Shown: positions 1 through 6,522, counted from the stretch's first letter. The stretch: DNA of 6,731 bases from TMED26 sp002694075 (GCA_036160575.1 JAYYDT010000001.1:1-6731), one strand, 5' to 3'. Numbers and translations are program-made. The notes: generated by a model not told the origin, from the letters alone.

Positions 1-248
1 CGTTGACCCAGACGTCTCGTTTGCTCGACAGCCACTCGGTCGAACGGGTTCTGGAAAAGGGTTTTGTGCGCGTCGATGACGCGACCGGCGCGCCGCTTCT
101 GGACGCCGCCGCGACCCGTCCGGGCCAAGCGGTCACCTTGCATTTCCGCGATGGCAAGCGGGCGGCGGTGATCGACGGCACGTCCGCGCCGGCACCCGCC
201 AAGCGGCGTCCCAAAAGCGCGAAAGACAGCCAGGAAAGCTTGTTCTGA
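1..248 (+). CDS. xseA: Exodeoxyribonuclease VII large subunit, C-terminal end (partial)
   Basis: This is the last 81 codons of a gene that enters from outside the window. Reading begins in frame at base 3, and the stop is TGA at 246-248. The fragment resembles the XseA C-terminus: a helix with 'RLLDSHSVERVLEKGFVRV' followed by a small beta-rich segment ('PGQAVTLHFRDGKRAAV') and a basic, low-complexity tail rich in Lys, Pro and Ala. In the family, XseA is the catalytic subunit of exonuclease VII, which degrades single-stranded DNA with the small subunit XseB in the cytoplasm. The catalytic domain lies upstream and cannot be checked. The TTG at base 3 is an internal Leu codon, not a start. The stop overlaps the ATG of the next gene by one base, so the two are probably co-translated. 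Confidence 0.85.
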   Translation, partial: LTQTSRLLDSHSVERVLEKGFVRVDDATGAPLLDAAATRPGQAVTLHFRDGKRAAVIDGTSAPAPAKRRPKSAKDSQESLF

Positions 249-1075
249 TGGTCTGGCGGATGGCCCATCTGGTGCTGGCGATGCTGTTCGCCGGGGCCGC
301 GCCGGCGGCGGCGGGCGAACCGGCGCTGAGCGGACGGTTTGAACAAGGTGGTCTGGTCCTCGGGTCGGGCGCGGCCGGCGCCGACCTGCGCTTGGACGGC
401 CGCCGTTTGCGCGTCGATGATCGGGGATATTTTATTTTTGGCTTCACCCGGGACGCCAAACCGGTGGCGCGCCTGACCGCCGCTTGGCCGGATGGTCGGC
501 GCTGGCGGCGGGATCTTGAGATCGCGCCCCGCCAGTATAAAATCCAACGCATCGACGGCCTGCCGCCAAAAATGGTGACACCGCCGCAAGCGGTGATCGA
601 CCGCATCCGGCGCGAAAACAAGGCGATCAAAAAAGCCCGCATGCACGACAGCCCGGCGGCCTTCTTCCGAGGCGGCTGGCAATGGCCGGCGATTGGCGTG
701 ATCACCGGTGTTTATGGCAGCCAGCGTATCCTCAATGGCCAGCCGCGCCGTCCGCATTTCGGCATCGATATCGCCGCGCCGAAGGGCACGCCGGTGCGGG
801 CGCCGGCCGACGCCATCGTTCGCCTGGCCGAACAGAACCTCTATTTCACCGGCGGCACCTTGATCCTCGACCATGGCCATGGCCTAAGCTCGGCGCTTTT
901 GCATATGGCGCGCTTGGATGTGGCGGTCGGCCAAAAAGTGACGCGTGGCCAGGTCATCGGGACCGTCGGGTCGACCGGGCGGTCGACCGGCCCACACCTG
1001 GATTGGCGCATCAACTGGTTCGCGGAACGCCTCGACCCGGCCCAATTGGTCGGCCCCATGCCACCGGTGAAATGA
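248..1075 (+). CDS. Secreted M23 (LytM-type) metallopeptidase
   Basis: This predicted zinc peptidase probably acts on peptidoglycan cross-links in the periplasm. Residues 1 to about 23 look like a signal peptide: Arg4, a hydrophobic run 'LVLAMLFAGAAPA', and an AAG-like cleavage site. Residues 25-100 are beta-rich, and 110-135 form a charged helical linker. The M23 domain occupies about 150-268. It shows the H-x3-D zinc motif (His170, Asp174), His219 in 'SALLHM', and 'STGRSTGPHLDW' at 242-253. The last motif is normally HxH; here it is His250-Leu-Asp252, so the usual third zinc ligand is Asp. I recall this HLD form from other proteobacterial M23 proteins, so activity is likely but not certain. 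The ATG at 248 sits in a TGATG overlap with the xseA stop, with AGGAAAG at 232-238 as ribosome binding site. The cleaved substrate cannot be told from sequence. Confidence 0.9.
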   Translation: MVWRMAHLVLAMLFAGAAPAAAGEPALSGRFEQGGLVLGSGAAGADLRLDGRRLRVDDRGYFIFGFTRDAKPVARLTAAWPDGRRWRRDLEIAPRQYKIQRIDGLPPKMVTPPQAVIDRIRRENKAIKKARMHDSPAAFFRGGWQWPAIGVITGVYGSQRILNGQPRRPHFGIDIAAPKGTPVRAPADAIVRLAEQNLYFTGGTLILDHGHGLSSALLHMARLDVAVGQKVTRGQVIGTVGSTGRSTGPHLDWRINWFAERLDPAQLVGPMPPVK

Positions 1076-1076
1076 C

Positions 1077-1083
1077 AAAGGAG
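1077..1083 (+). promoter_or_regulatory. Ribosome binding site that sets the flavoprotein start
   Basis: AAAGGAG lies 6 bases before the ATG at 1090. A second in-frame ATG at 1072 overlaps the peptidase stop (ATGA), but then this strong Shine-Dalgarno sequence would lie inside the gene. The 1090 start is therefore preferred. Confidence 0.7.
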
Positions 1084-1089
1084 CAGACC

Positions 1090-1713
1090 ATGATCCCCGC
1101 CGACGTAAGCATTATCACAGAGGCCGACGATTTGCGCCGCCGCCATCCGGCGGCGATGAGCCGCGCCACCGACAAGGTGCTGGACCATTTGGATCGGCAC
1201 TGCCGCGCGATTCTCGCGTTGTCGCCGTTCTGCATCATCGCCAGCCAGGGGCCGGACGGCGCCGATATCTCGCCGCGCGGTGATCCGCCGGGGTTTTTAC
1301 GCGTGCTTGACGACCAGCATGTTCTGCTGCCCGACCGCGTAGGCAACAATCGCTTCGACAATCTGATCAACCTGCTGGACAATCCGGCGATTGGCATGTT
1401 GGTCCTGGTGCCGGGCATGGACGAGACGCTGCGCATCAACGGCCGCGCGCGGATCACCGACGATCCCCGCTTGTTGGCGGACTCGACGGTCAAGGGCCGG
1501 GCGCCGAAAATTGGCCTGTTGATTACCGTCGACGAGGCGTTCCTGCACTGTCCGAAGGCCCTTGTGCGTTCCGGCTTATGGGACCCGGCGCGCTTTATCG
1601 ACCGGGCGCAATTGCCCAGTTACACCGCCATGCTGACCGATCATGTGGACGGCTTGACGGCCGAGGAATCGGCGCGCCAGGGCGCGATCATGGCCGAGCG
1701 GGGCTTGTATTGA
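1090..1713 (+). CDS. FMN-dependent PPOX-type flavoprotein (MSMEG_1061-like family)
   Basis: This 207-residue protein belongs to the pyridoxamine 5'-phosphate oxidase-like split-barrel fold. It resembles the subfamily annotated as MSMEG_1061 family FMN-dependent PPOX-type flavoprotein. Visible family features are 'ADISPRGDPPGFLRVLDD' (58-75), 'LLPDRVGNNRFDNLINLL' (79-96), 'ETLRINGRARI' (112-122) and the C-terminal signature 'HCPKALVRSGLW' (153-164). Proteins of this group are cytoplasmic, usually dimeric, and bind FMN; their substrates are mostly unknown. They are not the PdxH enzyme of vitamin B6 synthesis, so no metabolic step is assigned. The gene follows the peptidase by 14 bases and is probably read from the same transcript. 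It ends 16 bases from the convergent dioxygenase stop. A longer in-frame extension upstream is only the peptidase gene read in another frame. Confidence 0.87.
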   Translation: MIPADVSIITEADDLRRRHPAAMSRATDKVLDHLDRHCRAILALSPFCIIASQGPDGADISPRGDPPGFLRVLDDQHVLLPDRVGNNRFDNLINLLDNPAIGMLVLVPGMDETLRINGRARITDDPRLLADSTVKGRAPKIGLLITVDEAFLHCPKALVRSGLWDPARFIDRAQLPSYTAMLTDHVDGLTAEESARQGAIMAERGLY

Positions 1714-1729
1714 GGCTGACCGACTGTCT

Positions 1730-2569
1730 TTAAATCGGCCGGTCGCCCTGCAAGGTGATGCGATGGAGCAAGCGTTTGTGGCCGTGGTAATCATTGATCG
1801 GGTAGTGATGGCAAGCGCGGTTGTCCCAAAAGGCCAGCGAGCCCGGCTGCCAGGTGAAACGGCAGCTGATTTCCAGACGGTTTTGCTGGCTGAACAAATA
1901 TTCTAACAGCGGCGCGCTCTCGGCCTCGGTCATATCCTCGAAACGCAGGGTGTGGCCGAAGTTGACGTAAAGCGCCTGGCGGCCGGTTTCGGGATGGGTG
2001 CGCACCACCGGGTGCACCGCTTCCAAGCTTTTCTTGGCGCTTGCCGTGCCGCCGTCGGCGATGCGATCCTCGCGCGTGCGGGTGACATCGGCCTTGGCCG
2101 AGGCGTTGACCGCGCGCCGGCCGGTCAGCAGCGCTTTCAAACCGTCAGACAGGTCTTCGAAAGCCCGGTATTGATTGGCGAAACAGGTGTCACCACCGAC
2201 CGACGGCAATTCCTTGGCGTAAAGCATGGTGCCCATTGGCGGCGTGTCCAAATAGGCGGTGTCGGTATGCCAAATGCCGCCGAAATTCACCCGTTCATCG
2301 GGTAATTTCAGGACCGGGGTGATGGTCGGAAAGCCGTCGATGCCTTTGACGAAGGGATAGGTCGCCGGTGCGCCGAAACGTTCGGCGAGCGCCAGTTGTT
2401 GGGCCGGGGTGATTTCGATGTCGCGAAGAAAAATCACCAAATTATCGAGCCAAGCGTGGCGCAGCGCGGCGATCACCGCGTCGCTCAGCGGGCGCGACGG
2501 GTCAACGCCCCAAATTTGCAGGCCTATGGTCGGGCTCAATTTTTCCGACTTAAACGGATAATCGGACAT
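1730..2569 (-). CDS. TauD/TfdA-family 2-oxoglutarate-dependent dioxygenase
   Basis: This 279-residue protein is the full length of the family, which uses Fe(II), oxygen and 2-oxoglutarate to hydroxylate small molecules such as taurine, alkyl sulfates or aryloxyacetates. The iron-binding triad is complete: His101 and Asp103 in 'GIWHTDTAYL', and His255 in 'FWDNRACHHY'. Thr128 ('GGDTCFANQ') and Arg270 ('LLHRITLQGDRP') match the 2-oxoglutarate contacts, so an active enzyme is expected. There is no signal peptide, so it should be cytoplasmic. The start has GAAGGAAA (2577-2584 on the plus strand) as ribosome binding site. It lies 35 bases after the acyltransferase stop with no terminator visible between, so it is probably the last gene of the lipid A operon. 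The substrate cannot be named: family members differ in few residues, and a tauABC-type transporter is not in this window. Confidence 0.9.
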   Translation of the reverse strand: MSDYPFKSEKLSPTIGLQIWGVDPSRPLSDAVIAALRHAWLDNLVIFLRDIEITPAQQLALAERFGAPATYPFVKGIDGFPTITPVLKLPDERVNFGGIWHTDTAYLDTPPMGTMLYAKELPSVGGDTCFANQYRAFEDLSDGLKALLTGRRAVNASAKADVTRTREDRIADGGTASAKKSLEAVHPVVRTHPETGRQALYVNFGHTLRFEDMTEAESAPLLEYLFSQQNRLEISCRFTWQPGSLAFWDNRACHHYPINDYHGHKRLLHRITLQGDRPI

Positions 2570-2604
2570 CGCTTACTTTCCTTCGGGTTGTCGACACCGG
2601 TTGG

Positions 2605-3519
2605 TCACCCATTGTCGATCCATCGGCGGTGCAACCACAGCCATTGGCCCGGTCGGGCGCGCACCCAATCCTCGACAATATCGTTGATGGTGGTCAAGAG
2701 TGCCAATTCATCCGCCGCCTTGTCGCCGCTATCGGGCAGCGTCAGCGCCGGGTAATAGGTGGTGCGGAAGTGGGCGCCGGCCAAACGCTCGCAGCGCACC
2801 GGCACCAATGGGCAGCGAAAATGCAAGGCCAGACGGGCGGCAATCGGGGTGGTCATCGCCGGCCGACCGAAGAACGGCACCATCGTTCCCTCGTTCAATT
2901 TTTGGTCGATCAACAAGGCCAATCGGTCGCCGCGCTTGGCCGCCGCCAGCAATTTTCGCCCGGCGGTCGGTCCTTTGGCGATGGCTTGACCTTCATAGCC
3001 CTCGCGAGCTTGGCGCATTACCCGTCCGCCAAGCGGGTTGTTGAGTTCGCGATAGACCACGGTGACCGGGATGCCGCGCTCCCGAGCGATTAACGGCAAG
3101 ACTTCCCAATTGGCGAGGTGGGCGGAAAAAAAGATCGCCGGCCCCTCCTCGGCCAAGGCGGCCTCGAGATTTTCCTGGCCGACCAGTTCCACCCGCGGCT
3201 CCTGACCGCCGGCGGTGATCGCCGCCCGGTTCGGAAATTCGCCGGCGACCCGGCCGAGATTTTCCCATACCTCGGCCACCACCGCTTCAATTTCGGCGTC
3301 GCTCCAGGTCGGGAAACAGCGGCGCAGATTTTTGCGCGCCCGGTTGCTGTAGGGCAGACGTGGGCCCAACCAGCGCGCCACTTTTCCGCCGAAGGCCGAG
3401 GCTTGGTCGAGGGATAACCGGCGCATGCCGTGAAAAAATAACCAGGTCGCGATACCTTCCAACGGCTCGGCGATCCAGCGCCGCGTCATTGCCCGCCAAC
3501 CTGTCGCGCTTGCACTCAT
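2605..3519 (-). CDS. lpxL: Lipid A late acyltransferase, LpxL/LpxM (HtrB/MsbB) family
   Basis: This 304-residue inner-membrane enzyme probably transfers a fatty acyl chain from acyl carrier protein to a hydroxyl of an existing acyl chain on Kdo-lipid A. The catalytic H-x4-E motif is intact: His134 and Glu139 in 'FFSAHLANWE'. Other family features are 'YRELNNPLGGRVMRQ' (156-170), 'LLIDQKLNEGTMVPFFGRP' (202-220) and the C-terminal 'RPGQWLWLHRRW' (289-300). The N-terminal region (12-50) is amphipathic to hydrophobic and should associate with the membrane. The start ATG overlaps the lpxK stop as ATGA (3516-3519), with GGAAGG at 3529-3534 as ribosome binding site, which suggests coupled translation. 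Sequence inspection cannot separate LpxL from LpxM, nor give acyl length or position. The symbol marks the family rather than a proven role. Confidence 0.87.
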   Translation of the reverse strand: MSASATGWRAMTRRWIAEPLEGIATWLFFHGMRRLSLDQASAFGGKVARWLGPRLPYSNRARKNLRRCFPTWSDAEIEAVVAEVWENLGRVAGEFPNRAAITAGGQEPRVELVGQENLEAALAEEGPAIFFSAHLANWEVLPLIARERGIPVTVVYRELNNPLGGRVMRQAREGYEGQAIAKGPTAGRKLLAAAKRGDRLALLIDQKLNEGTMVPFFGRPAMTTPIAARLALHFRCPLVPVRCERLAGAHFRTTYYPALTLPDSGDKAADELALLTTINDIVEDWVRARPGQWLWLHRRWIDNG

Positions 3520-4484
3520 GACCTAACGCCTTCCAGGAAAAAATTCAACCATTTCAAAATATTATCATCGGTCTCCCAGGTTAAATCAATCTCCAGAACG
3601 GCGCTGGCGGCCCGCAGGTCCGGCGGGCAGCGCACCCAGTCTTTGGCGGTGGTGACCAGCCCGGCGTTGGCCGCTCTCGCCGCCGCGATCAGAGCCTGCG
3701 CGTCGGCCGCGCTATAGGGATGATGGTCGGCGAAGGCGGTCAGGCCGGCGACCTCGGCGTCGCAGGCGCGCAACGTGTCGGCGAATTTCCGCGGCCGGCC
3801 AATGCCGGCGAAGGCAAGCCACCGCCGCCCGGCGAAGCGGGCACCGTCGCGCGCCACCAAGCGGGCCGCGAAATATGGTTTGTCGGCCAGCGGCAAATCG
3901 GGCGGCCGCGCGCCATAGCCGACCACCGCGTCGGCCCGCGCCAGGCCGGCGGTGAGCGGTTCCCTGAGCGGCCCGGCCGGCAGCAAGCGGCCATTGCCGA
4001 AGCCTTGATCATGGTCGATCACCAGCAGGCTCACGGTATGGATCAAGCCGGGGTTTTGATAGCCGTCGTCCATCAGAATCAGGTCGGCGTCGCCGGTCTC
4101 GATGGCGCGGGCGCCGGCGGCGCGGTCGCGAGCGATCCAGGTTTCCCCGGCGGCGGCCAACAGCAGGGCTTCGTCACCGACGTCGGCGGCGTTGTCGCGG
4201 GCCGGATCAACCCGGTGCGGTCCGCGCAACCGGCCGCCATACCCGCGGCTCAACATGGCGACGCGGCGGCCGGCGACCTGCAGCTGACGCGCCAGGTTGA
4301 GCACCAGTGGCGTCTTACCGGCGCCGCCGGCGACCAAATTGCCGACGCACACCACCGGCAAGTTCGCGCGATAGGGAGTGACCCAGGCCCGCCGGACCAG
4401 CGCGCCGGCGCGCAACAGGCCGGCGGCGGGGCTTAACAAAGCTGGCCAGATCCCCGCGCGCCGCCAGAATTCAGGCGCGCGCAT
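3516..4484 (-). CDS. lpxK: Tetraacyldisaccharide 4'-kinase (lipid A 4'-kinase)
   Basis: LpxK phosphorylates the 4' position of the tetraacyl disaccharide-1-phosphate to make lipid IVA, on the cytoplasmic face of the inner membrane. With the start chosen here the protein has 322 residues, usual for the family. The N-terminus 'MRAPEFWRRAGIWPALLSP' is the typical membrane-associating helix. The ATP-binding P-loop 'GNLVAGGAGKTP' is at 48-59, 'SRGYGG' at 79-84, the acidic motif 'LMDDGYQN' at 137-144, 'AGIGRPRKF' at about 226-234, 'DHHPYS' at 253-258 and the late 'TTAKDWVR' at 278-285. All core motifs are present. An in-frame ATG at 4526 would add 14 residues of no family character inside waaA. The ATG at 4484 has GGGAG (4490-4494) five bases upstream and overlaps the waaA stop by only 14 bases, so it is preferred. 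The stop overlaps the next gene by 4 bases. Confidence 0.94.
   Translation of the reverse strand: MRAPEFWRRAGIWPALLSPAAGLLRAGALVRRAWVTPYRANLPVVCVGNLVAGGAGKTPLVLNLARQLQVAGRRVAMLSRGYGGRLRGPHRVDPARDNAADVGDEALLLAAAGETWIARDRAAGARAIETGDADLILMDDGYQNPGLIHTVSLLVIDHDQGFGNGRLLPAGPLREPLTAGLARADAVVGYGARPPDLPLADKPYFAARLVARDGARFAGRRWLAFAGIGRPRKFADTLRACDAEVAGLTAFADHHPYSAADAQALIAAARAANAGLVTTAKDWVRCPPDLRAASAVLEIDLTWETDDNILKWLNFFLEGVRS
3561..3589 (-). promoter_or_regulatory. Possible internal promoter for the acyltransferase and dioxygenase
   Basis: Read on the minus strand, TTGATT (3584-3589) is followed after exactly 17 bases by GATAAT (3561-3566), close to a sigma-70 -35/-10 pair. It lies in a conspicuously AT-rich patch at the 3' end of lpxK, in an otherwise GC-rich window. 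Transcription would begin near 3554, about 35 bases before the acyltransferase ATG, leaving room for that gene's ribosome binding site. The patch also encodes the C-terminus of LpxK ('DDNILKWLNFF'), so a coding explanation remains possible. Confidence 0.35.
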
Positions 4485-5760
4485 GCTGGCTCCCGGGCGC
4501 CTCCACGACGGCCATGATACGGCCATGCACCTCGCCGATCAGCGACAAATGCCGACCGGCCTCGGTGCGCGCCGCCGCCGCCATCGCCGCCACCCGCGCC
4601 GGCTCGGCCAGCAACTCGGCGACCGCCGGGCCCAGCGCCGCGCCGTCGGCGATCTGGCGGGCGGCGCCGGCGGCGATCAATTGGCGCGCGATCTCGGCGT
4701 TTTTCTCCATCAGCGGACCGAACAAGACGGCACAGCCGAAATGGCACGGCTCAAGCGGGTTGTGCCCGCCCACAGGCACCAGCGAACCGGCGATGAAAAC
4801 AACCTCGCCAAGGGCGAAAAAAATCGCCATTTCACCGAGCGTGTCGGCGACGTAAATCTCGGTGTCGGCGGCGGGCAGGGCGCCGGCCGCGCGCCGCCGC
4901 ACGCGGTGACCGGCGGCCGCTGCTTCCTCGGCGACTGCGTCACCGCGGTTAGGATGGCGCGGCACGATGATGGTCAAAAGGTCCGGTGTGGCGGCGGCGG
5001 CCACCCGGTGGGCGGCGAGGACGGCGGTCTCCTCGCCGGCATGGGTGCTGGCGGCCACCCACAGCGGCCGGTCGGCGACAGCGCCCCGCAAGGCGGCCAA
5101 ATCACCGGCCGCCACCGGTAACGGTGGCGAGGCCAGTTTCAAGCTTTCGGCGATGGCCACCGTCGGCGCGCCAAGGGCGGTGAATTGCGCTTCGGAGGTG
5201 GCGTCGACGGCGAGAATTAAGTCGAAACGGCTAAACAGCGCGCGCGCCATTCCGGGCATCCATCGCCAGCGCTTGAAAGAGCGCGCCGACAGCCGGCCGT
5301 TGACGAGGATCAGCGGCAAGTCGACGGCTTTGCTTTCGATGATCAGGTTGGGCCAAATCTCGTTTTCAATGAAAATGGCGACGCACGGGCGCCAATGGGC
5401 GAGGAAGCGTTTGATCCAGGCCGGTCGATCCACCGGCACATATTGGTGAAGCGCGCGCGCCGGCAAGCGGTCGGCCATCAGCGCGGCCGAGGTGCGCGTG
5501 CCGGTGGTTAACAACAGATAAGCGTCTGGGTCGTCGTCCAGAATATGATTGATCAAGGGCAGGGCCGAGACGCTTTCCCCGACGCTGGCGGCGTGAATCC
5601 AGATCAGCCGCGGCGTCACCGGCCGCGGCCGGGCGGCCACGCCGCGCCGTTCGCCGAGGCGCAGCGCGTCCTCTTTGCCCTGGGCCACCCGTCGGCGCAG
5701 GATGGCCGTCGCCAGGGGCCGGCCAAGATGCATGGCCGCGCGATACAGGGACAGGATCAC
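4471..5760 (-). CDS. waaA: 3-deoxy-D-manno-octulosonic acid (Kdo) transferase
   Basis: WaaA (KdtA) transfers Kdo from CMP-Kdo to lipid IVA, starting the lipopolysaccharide inner core at the cytoplasmic side of the inner membrane. The protein has 429 residues, normal for the family. It shows an N-terminal membrane-anchor helix (about 1-22), 'IHAASVGES' with the presumed catalytic base Glu62, 'ENEIWPN' at 132-138, 'ILVNGRLSARSF' at 151-162, 'VPRHPNR' at 266-272, and 'GSLVPVGGHNPLEP' at 325-338, the CMP-Kdo-binding region of GT-B enzymes. The start is a GTG at 5758-5760 overlapping the upstream TGA (GTGA, 4 bases), with GAGG about 7 bases before it. The frame stays open to 5964, but those extra 68 codons are Arg/Gly-rich shadow of the DUF374 gene. 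Whether one or two Kdo residues are added cannot be told. Confidence 0.95.
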   Translation of the reverse strand: MILSLYRAAMHLGRPLATAILRRRVAQGKEDALRLGERRGVAARPRPVTPRLIWIHAASVGESVSALPLINHILDDDPDAYLLLTTGTRTSAALMADRLPARALHQYVPVDRPAWIKRFLAHWRPCVAIFIENEIWPNLIIESKAVDLPLILVNGRLSARSFKRWRWMPGMARALFSRFDLILAVDATSEAQFTALGAPTVAIAESLKLASPPLPVAAGDLAALRGAVADRPLWVAASTHAGEETAVLAAHRVAAAATPDLLTIIVPRHPNRGDAVAEEAAAAGHRVRRRAAGALPAADTEIYVADTLGEMAIFFALGEVVFIAGSLVPVGGHNPLEPCHFGCAVLFGPLMEKNAEIARQLIAAGAARQIADGAALGPAVAELLAEPARVAAMAAAARTEAGRHLSLIGEVHGRIMAVVEAPGSQHARA

Positions 5761-6461
5761 GGCGCCGCCTCGCTGACATCGGCGGCGGTCGGCGCGACCC
5801 CGACCGCCGCGTCGGCCTCGTCGCTCAACGCCGTCAGCGCCGCCTCGATGCGCCGGCGGTAAGTTTCCATCCCGTCGCTGTCGAGATCGCGCGGCACCTC
5901 GATGGGCTCGCCCCAGGACAGCACGCCGTCGCCAAAGGGCAGGGCGATGATCATCCGGTCCCAAGTGCCAAGCCGTTTACGCCGCGAGGTGCTCCAGGTA
6001 ATCGGCACCACCGGCGCGCCGGTGCGTTGGGCCAGCATCACAATCCCCGGCTGGCAGCGCATGCGCGGGCCGCGCGGGCCGTCGGGTGTGAGGGCGATCC
6101 AATCGCCGGCCTTGCCGGCGCGGATCAAAGCGCGCAAGGCGCTGGTCCCGCCCTTGGCGGTGGAGCCCCAGATGGTGGTGATGCCAAAGCGCTGAATGGC
6201 GTTGCTGGCCAGGCGGCCGTCGCGGTGCTGGGACTGAAGCAGCACCACGCGCCGGCCAAAAGTGCCCAGCGCCACCATCATCATCAGCCGATTATGCCAA
6301 AACGCGAAAATCACCGGCCCGGGGCGCGCGAGGACCGCGTCACGGCGGGCTTCATGGAGGACTCGCCACCGCATGGTGGCCTTGATCACGCGCACCAAGG
6401 TGGCCAGAAGCCATCCGACAATCGCCGTTCCAACGGGCCATGCGATAAAGGCCTTGAGCAC
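5757..6461 (-). CDS. DUF374-domain lysophospholipid acyltransferase-like protein (possible LpxJ-type)
   Basis: This 234-residue protein belongs to the DUF374 branch of the lysophospholipid acyltransferase superfamily. Counting from the GTG start, it has a hydrophobic N-terminal helix (about 1-26), 'FAFWHNRLMMM' (52-62), 'SQHRDGRLASNAIQRFG' (77-93), 'GSTAKGGTSALRAL' (99-112), 'TPDGPRGPR' (125-133) and 'GIVMLAQRTGAPVVPI' (139-154). The classical H-x4-D/E motif is not evident at His56. A DUF374 protein of epsilonproteobacteria, LpxJ, is known as a late lipid A acyltransferase, and the neighbourhood with waaA and lpxK fits such a role. This is inference. The frame continues to a TTG at 6497, but the GTG at 6461 has GGGGAG (6472-6477) ten bases upstream and gives an N-terminus typical of the family. 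The last four bases overlap the waaA start. Confidence 0.85.
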   Translation of the reverse strand: MLKAFIAWPVGTAIVGWLLATLVRVIKATMRWRVLHEARRDAVLARPGPVIFAFWHNRLMMMVALGTFGRRVVLLQSQHRDGRLASNAIQRFGITTIWGSTAKGGTSALRALIRAGKAGDWIALTPDGPRGPRMRCQPGIVMLAQRTGAPVVPITWSTSRRKRLGTWDRMIIALPFGDGVLSWGEPIEVPRDLDSDGMETYRRRIEAALTALSDEADAAVGVAPTAADVSEAAP

Positions 6462-6493
6462 TTGGTGGTCACTCCCCGCGTTGCGTGCGCTCA

Positions 6494-6522
6494 GCAATAC
6501 AACGCGGCGGGGGTAAAGCCAA
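6494..6522 (-). promoter_or_regulatory. Weak promoter candidate before the DUF374-waaA-lpxK operon
   Basis: In the 89-base gap between pmbA and the DUF374 gene, the minus strand reads TTGGCT (6517-6522), 17 bases, then TATTGC (6494-6499). The spacing is right, but the -10 matches the sigma-70 consensus at only three of six positions. It is the best candidate in this gap, and the operon may equally be read through from pmbA. Confidence 0.2.

Noticed and set aside
133..705. Open frame of 190 codons on the minus strand opposite the xseA end and the M23 gene
   Set aside because: Arg/Pro/Ser-rich and antisense to a gene with a clear signal peptide and catalytic domain.
969..990. Palindrome GGTCGACCGG repeated twice, 12 bases apart, resembling an operator
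   Set aside because: The two copies are in frame and encode the conserved 'STGRSTGP' stretch of the M23 domain, so protein conservation explains them.
1718..1744. Inverted repeat GACCG...CGGTC between the convergent genes, possible two-way terminator
   Set aside because: Only five pairs with a 17-base loop and no adequate T-tract; too weak to call.
2570..2604. Short gap between the acyltransferase and the dioxygenase examined for a promoter or terminator
   Set aside because: It holds only the GAAGGAAA ribosome binding site; no hairpin with T-run and no -35/-10 pair was seen.
3720..4436. Long open frame of 238 codons on the plus strand, antisense to lpxK
   Set aside because: It lies wholly opposite a well-supported lpxK, is a Gly/Ala/Gln-rich low-complexity translation with no family resemblance, and is the kind of frame GC-rich DNA gives by chance.
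4378..5121. Open frame of 247 codons on the plus strand opposite waaA and lpxK
   Set aside because: Gly/Arg/His-rich translation without a recognisable domain, antisense to two conserved genes; treated as a shadow.
5761..5964. N-terminal extension of waaA up to 5964
   Set aside because: The 68 extra residues are Arg/Gly-rich shadow of the DUF374 gene; the GTG at 5760 gives the usual family length and N-terminus.
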